Shown piece after piece: positions 1 through 6,972 of a stretch of DNA of 8,215 bases; position 1 is the first letter of the stretch; the number at the start of each line of letters is the position of its first letter. The notes below the pieces were generated by a model. The model was given only the letters and a program-made list of their open reading frames with translations. It searched no databases and was not told the DNA's origin. This DNA comes from Candidatus Hydrogenedentota bacterium (GTDB lineage: Bacteria > Hydrogenedentota > Hydrogenedentia > Hydrogenedentales > SLHB01). Where the stretch lies: NCBI GenBank assembly GCA_003552765.1, contig PUOI01000317.1:1-8215 (forward strand). Direction: 5' to 3'. The translations under genes and the position numbers were made by a program.

Positions 1-1922
1 ATGACACAGGATTCCACCTCTTTCGGCCGCGGGAATAGCGTTCCCCCTGATCCCACGGGCAATGTCGCGGAGCAGCGTCCCCTGATCGAAGTGGGGATGG
101 ATGGCGGGATCCGCTCCTGGAACTTGGGGGCCGAGCGTGTGTACGGGTACGCGGCCGGGGAATTGGCGGGCCGGTCCATCCTTGAACTGATGCCGCAGGA
201 AAAGGCGGTCGCCTTTCGGCAGCACATGGAGCGGCTCAAGCGGGGGGAATCCTTTCGCCACTACAAGACCGTCCATCTCCGCAAGAACAAGCCCCCCATT
301 GATGTCTCCGTGAACATGGAGCCGAAACGGGATCTCGATGGCGAGATCCGCTCCGCCCTCCTGGTAGTGCAACCCCTCGACAAGCCCAAGGGCATTCACA
401 AGGTGCTCTGGGAAAGCGACGAGTGGACCCGCGCCATTGTCGAGACCGCGGTTGACGGGATCATCACCATCGATGACTACGGGCGGATCGAGTATTTCAA
501 TCCGGCGGCGGAGCGGCTCTTCGGGTATAAGGCGGGGGAGGTTCAGGGCGAGAATGTGAACATCTTGATGCCCTCGCCATACCGGGAGGAGCACGACTCC
601 TATCTCGCCAATTACCGCAGGACGGGCGCCGGGAAGATCATCGGGATCGGCCGGGAACTGATTGGCCGCCACAAGGACGGCACGGTGTTTCCCATCGAGT
701 TGGCCGTGAGTGAAGTCCGCATGGGCAACCGGCGGCTTTTCACCGGTATTGTTCACGATATTAGTCAGCGCAAGCAGGTGCAGCAAGAAAAAGAGCGGGT
801 CTTGCGCGACTTGAACAAGCGCAATATCGAAACCACCTGCTTGTATCGCGTGGGCGAGGTGGTCCGGTCGCGCGAAATGCTCAGCGACATCTTCCGCGAG
901 GTGGTGAAGCTTGTGCGTCCCGCCCTTCTCTATCCCGATATCGCCCGCGTTTGCATCACCTGCGACAACCAAGTCTATCGCACCGCCGCCTTCGACGAAA
1001 CCCCGTGGAACATTTCGGCCTCCATTATGGTGACGGGCCGCAAACGGGGAGATGTCGAGGTGTATTACCTGGAGGAGCGGCCTCCGCAGGAGCATGGACC
1101 CTTTCTGGGCGAAGAGAAGGATCTCATCGAGGCCATCGCCCGGACGCTGGGGGAACTGATCGAGCGCCGGGAGGCCGAGTCCAAGGTCATTCAAGCCTCC
1201 AAACTGGCGTCGATAGGCGAGCTGGCGGCGGGCGTGGGGCATGAGATAAACAACCCCGTGAATTCCATTATCAACTGCGCGGACATCATCATCGAGATGA
1301 CGCCGGCGGACTCGCAAGAGCGGCAATTCGCGGAACTGGCCCGCTCGGAAGCCGAGCGCATCGCCAAGATCGCGCGCGACCTCTTGATGTTCAGCCGCCA
1401 GGACCGGGAAACCCACAGCCAGGCGCGTCTGTATGACATCGTGGAATCGGTCCTCTCGCTGACCCGGAAGAAGATCGCCAAGTCCAACGTTGAACTCGAA
1501 GTGGACATCCCCGAGGACTTGCCCGAGCTTAACTGCCGCAGCGAACAATTGCAGCAGGTGATCATGAATTTGATCATCAATGCGCTGTACGCCCTGGACG
1601 AGCGTTTTCCCAAGGGAAACCCCGAGAAGAAATTGTGCATCCGGGCCGTCCGCATGGAATATATGGGCCGTTCTTTTGTCCGGATCACGGTCGAGGACTT
1701 CGGAAGCGGCATCGAACCCGCCCACGTCGACCGGCTTTTTGACCCGTTCTTCACCACCAAGGGCCGCGACCGGGGGACAGGGCTCGGGCTCTCGGTCTCG
1801 GATGGGATTGTAAAAGATCACGGAGGAACGATATCGGTGGAGAGCGAACCCGGCCGGTTTTCCCGGTTCCACGTGGATCTCCCCCTGGATAGCGAGGCCG
1901 TTGACACGGGAACGCGCGCGGA

Positions 1923-1926
<4 letters not shown>
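1..1926 (+). CDS. Soluble PAS-PAS-GAF sensor histidine kinase with a FixL-like PAS domain
   Basis: A 641-residue cytoplasmic sensor kinase with no membrane segment or signal peptide. Domains in order: PAS 1 (about 27-125); PAS 2 (about 140-257); a GAF-like region (about 275-390) ending in a helix that leads into the dimerisation domain; HisKA with H-box GVGHEINNPVN, phospho-acceptor His414; and a HATPase domain with N-box MNLIINALYAL (Asn523, Asn527), G1 VEDFGSGI (Asp566), F-box FDPFFTTK and G2 GTGLGLSVS. The kinase core looks intact and is of the NtrB/FixL type. PAS 2 resembles the FixL haem domain: EEHDSY gives His198 and IIGIGRE gives Arg218, the same 20-residue spacing as His200 and Arg220 of Bradyrhizobium FixL. 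The stop codon overlaps the start of the regulator gene (ATGA), so that regulator is its near-certain partner. The ATG is the first base of the window, so a longer N-terminus cannot be excluded. The ligand is inferred, not shown. Confidence 0.95.
418..771 (+). other. FixL-like, possibly haem-binding PAS domain within the histidine kinase
   Basis: This segment encodes residues 140-257 of the kinase. It contains the F-helix pattern MPSPYREEHDSY, then IIGIGRE, then RHKDGTVFPIELAVSE and RLFTGIVHDIS. In FixL the equivalent His is the proximal haem ligand and the equivalent Arg contacts bound oxygen. Both are present here (codons CAC at 592-594 and CGG at 652-654). The hydrophobic pocket positions Ile213, Leu234 and Val236 match FixL Ile215, Leu236 and Ile238 conservatively. 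Some FixL-like PAS domains do not bind haem, so this is a supported candidate rather than a certainty. Confidence 0.6.
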
Positions 1927-3686
<1,760 letters not shown>

Positions 3687-3702
3687 CCAATATCAGGATG
3701 GT

Positions 3703-3724
3703 CCCGGCGCGAAATGGGGCCGGG
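3703..3724 (+). terminator. GC-rich hairpin after the regulator gene, weak terminator candidate
   Basis: CCCGGC (3703-3708) pairs with GCCGGG (3719-3724) around a 10-base loop, beginning 16 bases after the regulator stop codon. G-U pairs could extend it by two. It is followed by TAAAA rather than a T-run, so it is not a classical intrinsic terminator on this strand. The right arm can instead pair with TACCCGG at 3736-3742. Confidence 0.35.
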
Positions 3725-3746
3725 GTAAAAGCATCTACCCGGAGTA

Positions 3747-3755
3747 TGGTACAAT
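3747..3755 (+). promoter_or_regulatory. Extended -10-like element (TGGTACAAT)
   Basis: TG-N-TACAAT matches the extended -10 form of a sigma-70-type promoter with one mismatch in the hexamer. No good -35 sequence is visible 16-18 bases upstream. If used, transcription would start near 3762, inside the palindromic region, so an activator bound there could block it. This is a weak prediction. Confidence 0.25.
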
Positions 3756-3756
3756 T

Positions 3757-3786
3757 ATGTGCTGAACATGTTTGTGCAATGCACAT
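3757..3786. promoter_or_regulatory. Palindromic upstream activator site, candidate binding site of the adjacent regulator
   Basis: The region holds TGTGCA-A-TGCACA (3773-3785), a perfect 13-base palindrome, and beside it two further dyads: ATGT-N5-ACAT (3757-3769) and AACATGTT (3765-3772). Centres of the first and last dyads are 16 bases apart. The perfect palindrome is centred about 133 bases upstream of the start predicted for the sigma-54 promoter, within the usual range for enhancer sites of NtrC-type activators. Tandem dyads would suit a Fis-type HTH dimer that assembles into a hexamer. Assignment to the neighbouring regulator is inference from position. Confidence 0.55.
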
Positions 3787-3860
3787 ATTCGTTCGCGTGA
3801 AAAACGTTTTACGGAAGGAGAGGGATTGAGCGATTTCCTTGCAAATGGAGGGGAATCCTC

Positions 3861-3873
3861 GTTCAATCCATTA
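3861..3873 (+). promoter_or_regulatory. Weak IHF-like site between activator site and promoter
   Basis: TCAATCCATTA fits the core TCAA-N4-TTR of the IHF consensus, but the first two consensus positions do not match. Its place between the activator palindrome and the sigma-54 promoter is where DNA-bending sites are often found. Short degenerate matches are common by chance. Confidence 0.22.
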
Positions 3874-3885
3874 AACGCGGACCGG

Positions 3886-3901
3886 TGGCACACTTAATGC
3901 T
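3886..3901 (+). promoter_or_regulatory. Sigma-54 (-24/-12) promoter driving pta-ackA
   Basis: TGGCACACTTAATGCT matches the sigma-54 consensus TGGCAC-N5-TTGCW with one mismatch in the -12 block (A for the first T). The invariant GG (3887-3888) and GC (3899-3900) are separated by exactly 10 bases. This predicts a transcript start near 3912 and a leader of about 58 bases before the pta ATG. The activator encoded immediately upstream carries the GAFTGA loop needed to work on this kind of promoter. Confidence 0.82.
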
Positions 3902-3953
3902 TACATCTGTATGAAACTTGTTCACGGATGTCACGAAGCCGAAGGCGCAACAC

Positions 3954-3964
3954 AGGAGAGAGGG
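3954..3964 (+). promoter_or_regulatory. Ribosome binding site of pta, decides the start codon
   Basis: The purine run AGGAGAGAGGG ends five bases before ATG 3970. The earlier in-frame ATG at 3928 has no such sequence before it and would leave a leader of only about 16 bases from the predicted sigma-54 start. This supports 3970. Confidence 0.75.
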
Positions 3965-3969
3965 TTGCC

Positions 3970-5007
3970 ATGTCCATGATCGACGTCATAGTAGCGAAGG
4001 CCCAGAAACGTCCGCAACGCATTTTGCTGCCGGAGGCCGAGGACGATCGAATGCTTCAGGCGGCCGCCGAACTGGAAAGACGGGGTATAGCCCGCGTCAC
4101 GCTGCTCGGCGACCGCCGGCGTATTCACGAGCGTCAAAAGGAGTTGGGCATCAAGCATGATGCGCACATCGTGGAGCCTCAGCGGACTGGGTGGACCGAT
4201 TCCTTTGCGGGGCACTTCCTCGAGATGCGCCAGCACAAGGGCATGACGCTTTCCGAGGCCCAGGAGCTAATGCGGGAACCCATCCACCACGCTATGATGA
4301 TGTTGCATCACGACATGGGCGATGGTCTTGTGGCGGGGGCATGCCACAGCACGGGCGATACCTTGCGGCCCGCGCTTCAAATTCTCAAGACGGCCCCCGG
4401 AGCGAAGCTGGTCTCCAGCTTCTTTTTTATGACATGGCCCGATCGCACCCTCTTGTTCGCGGATTGCGCGCTTGTTGAGGACCCCGATGCAGAGCAGTTG
4501 GCGGAGATCGCCCTGTGCACCGCCGCCAGCGCGAAGGCCTTTGACCTTGAGCCGCGCGTGGCGATGCTTTCCTACAGCACAAAAGGATCAGCCGACGGTC
4601 CGTCGACCCGCAAGGTAGCCGAAGCCGTCCGCATCGCCAACAGCCGGTTGGATGAACGTTTCGGAAAAGGCCATGATGTGGCTATTGACGGCGAGCTTCA
4701 GGCCGATGCGGCGCTGGTCCAGCAAGTAGCCAAAAAGAAGTGTCCGGGGAGCGCCGTGGCCGGGGCGGCCCAGGCCCTCATCTTCCCCGACTTGAATTCC
4801 GGCAACATTGGCTACAAACTGGTGGAGCGTCTGGGCGGCGCCAAGGCGTACGGCCCCGTGCTGCAAGGGTTGCGCCTTCCGGTGAATGATCTGTCGCGGG
4901 GTTGCAGCGTGGACGACATCGTGGGGGTAGCCGCCATTACCGCCGTGCAAAGTCAGATGCGAACCCGGAAAGCGCCGGCCCACTGTGGCGCATTGGCGAT
5001 GAATTAG
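3970..5007 (+). CDS. pta: Phosphate acetyltransferase (phosphotransacetylase)
   Basis: Interconverts acetyl-CoA plus phosphate with acetyl phosphate plus CoA in the cytoplasm, the first step of the Pta-AckA acetate pathway. The 345-residue product is the short, single-domain type (PTA_PTB family) without the N-terminal regulatory domains of the 714-residue E. coli enzyme. Recognisable blocks are RILLPEAEDDRMLQAA near the N-terminus, SYSTKGSADGPSTRKVAEA (201-219), DGELQADAALV (240-250), IFPDLNSGNIGYK (271-283) and GPVLQGLRLPVNDLSRG (295-311). The last two are close to the E. coli C-terminal domain. The start at 3970 is chosen for its ribosome binding site and because the family begins about there; an ATG 42 bases upstream would add a basic 14-residue tail. 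It lies downstream of a sigma-54 promoter, and ackA follows after 46 bases, so the two form an operon. A phosphate butyryltransferase is less likely given the acetate kinase partner. Confidence 0.95.
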   Translation: MSMIDVIVAKAQKRPQRILLPEAEDDRMLQAAAELERRGIARVTLLGDRRRIHERQKELGIKHDAHIVEPQRTGWTDSFAGHFLEMRQHKGMTLSEAQELMREPIHHAMMMLHHDMGDGLVAGACHSTGDTLRPALQILKTAPGAKLVSSFFFMTWPDRTLLFADCALVEDPDAEQLAEIALCTAASAKAFDLEPRVAMLSYSTKGSADGPSTRKVAEAVRIANSRLDERFGKGHDVAIDGELQADAALVQQVAKKKCPGSAVAGAAQALIFPDLNSGNIGYKLVERLGGAKAYGPVLQGLRLPVNDLSRGCSVDDIVGVAAITAVQSQMRTRKAPAHCGALAMN

Positions 5008-5033
5008 TGGATGAGCTGCCTGACCGAACCAAA

Positions 5034-5042
5034 AGGAGAGAG
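5034..5042 (+). promoter_or_regulatory. Ribosome binding site of ackA
   Basis: AGGAGAGAG lies 11 bases before ATG 5054 (15 from the GGAG core). The spacing is rather long, which leaves the start choice for ackA open. A weaker AAGGAAA sits at a similar distance before the alternative ATG at 5102. Confidence 0.5.
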
Positions 5043-5053
5043 CCCTTCTCGAT

Positions 5054-6352
5054 ATGACGAATACACCTAGCGGCGAAACGCAAGGAAACCCAGAAACAGA
5101 AATGAAAGTCCTCGTCCTCAATAGCGGGTCCTCCTCCATAAAATTCAAGCTGTTCGACGCCGATGGAGGTCAGGAAGTGTGCGCCAACGGCATTGCCGAG
5201 CGCATTGGCTTGGATGGCGCGACCATCCAGTATTGCTTTCGGGTGAAAGAAGGCGGCGAATACACAGACTGTGTCACGCGGAATCCCGAAAATGTGGACG
5301 TCCCAGACCATCGGACCGCCATCGAATGGATCTGTCAGATCCTGCTTGGCGAACAAAGCGAAGTGCTGGGGGACTCCTCCGAACTTGCCGCCATAGGCCA
5401 CCGCGTGGTCCACGGCGGCGAACGATTTTCCGAGGCGGTGGTCATTGATGAGAACGTCATCGAAGGGATCCGCGATTGCGCCCGGCTGGCCCCCCTGCAC
5501 AATCCGCCGGCCCTCGCCGGCATTGAAGCCGCTCAGGAACACTTCGCTGGCATCCCTCAAGTCGCCGCTTTCGACACGGCTTTTCACCAAACCATGCCGC
5601 CCACGGCGTACCTCTATGGCATACCCCGGAAACTGTACGAGGAGCATGGCATCCGTAAGTACGGTTTCCACGGCCTGTCCCATAAGTACGTTTCCAAGAA
5701 AGCGGCCGAGTTTCTCGATAAACCGCTCGAGGACACCCGAATCATCACGTGCCACTTGGGCAACGGCTGCAGCATCACCGCCGTGAAGGGCGGTAAGTCC
5801 ATCGACACAAGCATGGGCGTAACGCCCTTGGCGGGTGTCATGATGGGAACGCGGTCGGGCGATCTCGACCCATACATCCCGCTCTTCATGGTCAAGGAAC
5901 TGGGAATGAGCGTCGACGAGGTCGAGCACACCCTCAATCGCGAGAGTGGCCTCTTGGGCATCTGCAACCGCGCCGATCTCCGTGATGTGGAAGATCTGAG
6001 CGCGCAGGGCGATTCCGCGGCCGCGCTGGCGCTGGATATGTTCGCCTACCGTGTCGCCCGCTACATCGGGCAATACGCCATGGTGCTCGGCGGAGTGGAC
6101 GCGGTGGTGTTCACCGCGGGCATTGGGGAGAACAACTCCGTTATGCGCGGCCGGATTCTCAAGAACGCCGGCTATCTGGGCATCGAGATTGACGAGACGC
6201 TTAACGCGCAACATGCGATGGACATCTCGGCGGCGTTCGCGTCCGTGCGCACGCTCGTCATACCGACCAACGAAGAGTCCGTCATTGTGGAGGAGACCCT
6301 CAGGAAGGCGGGCGAAGGCAATCCGCGTTTACGGCAAACCGCTAGCGCCTAA
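5054..6352 (+). CDS. ackA: Acetate kinase
   Basis: Transfers the phosphoryl group of acetyl phosphate to ADP, giving acetate and ATP; reversible, cytoplasmic, partner of the pta product. The 432 residues cover the whole ASKHA-fold acetate kinase family (E. coli AckA about 400). Active-site residues align with the Methanosarcina enzyme: Asn23 (VLNSGSSS), Arg117 (GHRVVHGG), Asp174 (FDTAFHQT), His206 (FHGLSHKY), Arg267 (MGTRSGDLDP) and Glu407 (IPTNEES), plus nucleotide motifs CHLGNGCS and FTAGIGENN. Family members normally start at the equivalent of Met17 (MKVLVLNSG), so the 16 polar residues before it are either a real extension or a start-site artefact; ATG 5102 (416 residues) is the alternative. 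Between Asn23 and Arg117 there are about 10 more residues than in the Methanosarcina enzyme. It is the last gene of the pta operon and is followed by a terminator-like hairpin. Confidence 0.96.
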   Translation: MTNTPSGETQGNPETEMKVLVLNSGSSSIKFKLFDADGGQEVCANGIAERIGLDGATIQYCFRVKEGGEYTDCVTRNPENVDVPDHRTAIEWICQILLGEQSEVLGDSSELAAIGHRVVHGGERFSEAVVIDENVIEGIRDCARLAPLHNPPALAGIEAAQEHFAGIPQVAAFDTAFHQTMPPTAYLYGIPRKLYEEHGIRKYGFHGLSHKYVSKKAAEFLDKPLEDTRIITCHLGNGCSITAVKGGKSIDTSMGVTPLAGVMMGTRSGDLDPYIPLFMVKELGMSVDEVEHTLNRESGLLGICNRADLRDVEDLSAQGDSAAALALDMFAYRVARYIGQYAMVLGGVDAVVFTAGIGENNSVMRGRILKNAGYLGIEIDETLNAQHAMDISAAFASVRTLVIPTNEESVIVEETLRKAGEGNPRLRQTASA

Positions 6353-6377
6353 GCAGTGTCTCGCTGATCCATTTCCG

Positions 6378-6410
6378 CGGCCCCGGAGGAGGTCTTCCGC
6401 TCCGGGGCCG
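6378..6410 (+). terminator. Strong GC-rich hairpin terminator after ackA
   Basis: An 11-base perfect stem, CGGCCCCGGAG (6378-6388) with CTCCGGGGCCG (6400-6410), encloses an 11-base loop and begins 25 bases after the ackA stop codon. The following TGTTTACG gives only a short U-stretch. Position and stem strength support transcription termination of the pta-ackA operon. Confidence 0.75.
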
Positions 6411-6450
6411 TGTTTACGTGTGACGCTGGCGCAACACGGCTTCCCTCGCC

Positions 6451-6456
6451 TATAAT
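6451..6456 (+). promoter_or_regulatory. Consensus -10 hexamer TATAAT, possible promoter
   Basis: A perfect TATAAT lies 40 bases after the ackA terminator hairpin. No convincing -35 box is present 16-18 bases upstream, where the sequence is GC-rich. If active it would transcribe the palindromic element toward the last gene about 510 bases away. Confidence 0.25.
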
Positions 6457-6595
6457 GAGCCACATTAACCCGTAGTTGCGGCCTGAAGGTTGGGTGTAAG
6501 TTGTTATCGCACATGGACTTGGGGTGTATAGAAAATGCATGGAGCATGGGGACGGCTTAGTTAAAAGGCGCTTGACTTAGAGTGGTGGGCAAAAA

Positions 6596-6800
6596 CGCGC
6601 CGGAGGCGCGATAGCAAGTAGCGTGGGGCAAGCGAAGCGCAGCCCCACGTAAGAGGCTCCCCTACGAATCGGTCCTGAAGGGACCGTAGCGGCCACCGCG
6701 CCTTTGTTCCGTCCCTTCAGGACGAACATGCGGGGGGGACGTCCACCCTGGGGCTGCGCTTCGCTTGCCCCAGGCTACTTTCTTAAGCGCTTTCAGTCGA
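6596..6800. repeat. Large nested palindromic, REP-like intergenic element
   Basis: Two 24-base arms (6624-6647 and 6749-6772) are exact reverse complements. With flanks the arms grow to 35 bases (6613-6647 and 6749-6783) with two mismatches. Inside lies a second, perfect 13-base inverted pair, GTCCTGAAGGGAC (6672-6684) and GTCCCTTCAGGAC (6711-6723), sharing the same centre near 6698. Each arm also folds on its own: CGCGCC-GGA-GGCGCG (6596-6610), CGTGGGGC with GCCCCACG (6622-6649), CGGTCC-TGAAG-GGACCG (6670-6686), GCGG-CCA-CCGC (6689-6699). No coding frame crosses it. Such intergenic palindromes are usually dispersed REP or BIME-like repeats, sometimes spread by a Y1 transposase encoded elsewhere, but copy number cannot be judged here. 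The outer borders are approximate. Confidence 0.7.
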
Positions 6801-6960
6801 GCTGTGACTACCGTAGCACGAGGCGCCATGCGGGTCAAGTCTGAAATACGCAGTTACATGGGAAGATCACGCATTTATCGCGCGCATTAGGTCCTTGATA
6901 TACAGGAGTTTACGGCGACAAACCGCTTGGAACTACGGATTAGCGCGCCAATGGCATCCC

Positions 6961-6964
6961 GGAG
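6961..6964 (+). promoter_or_regulatory. Ribosome binding site of the last gene
   Basis: GGAG lies eight bases before ATG 6973, a normal spacing, and supports that start codon. Confidence 0.55.
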
Positions 6965-6972
6965 CACGGCTT

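Larger units (their letters stand above)
6353..6972. other. Long intergenic spacer without a convincing gene
   Basis: About 620 bases separate ackA from the last gene. It contains the ackA terminator hairpin, a TATAAT hexamer, a large nested palindrome (about 6596-6800), and about 170 bases after that in which I see only short dyads such as AGTC-N7-GACT near 6797-6811. The open frames here are short and lack ribosome binding sites. Confidence 0.7.

Noticed and set aside
3801..3810. AAAACGTTTT palindrome as an extra regulator site
   Set aside because: An isolated AT-rich 10-base dyad with no second copy and no similarity to the TGTGCA dyad; too weak to annotate.
3826..3897. A 23-codon frame from TTG with AAGGAG just upstream
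   Set aside because: It ends inside the sigma-54 promoter, uses a rare start codon and lies upstream of the predicted transcript start, so it is more likely a chance frame.
4937..6214. Long antisense frame opposite ackA
   Set aside because: It is a by-product of GC-rich codon use on the acetate kinase strand; all active-site motifs lie on the + strand.
6427..6441. CTGGCGCAACACGGCT as a sigma-54 promoter
   Set aside because: The GG and GC are nine bases apart instead of ten.
6513..6560. A 15-codon frame starting ATGGACTTG in the spacer
   Set aside because: No ribosome binding site precedes it and nothing downstream suggests a leader peptide.
6586..6600. GG-N10-GC spacing (6587-6600) as a second sigma-54 promoter
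   Set aside because: Apart from the two dinucleotides the match to TGGCAC and TTGC is poor, and it sits at the edge of the palindromic element.
6596..6800. CRISPR array or integron attC site
   Set aside because: There are no regularly spaced direct repeats, and the symmetric nested arms lack neighbouring cassettes or an integrase in view.
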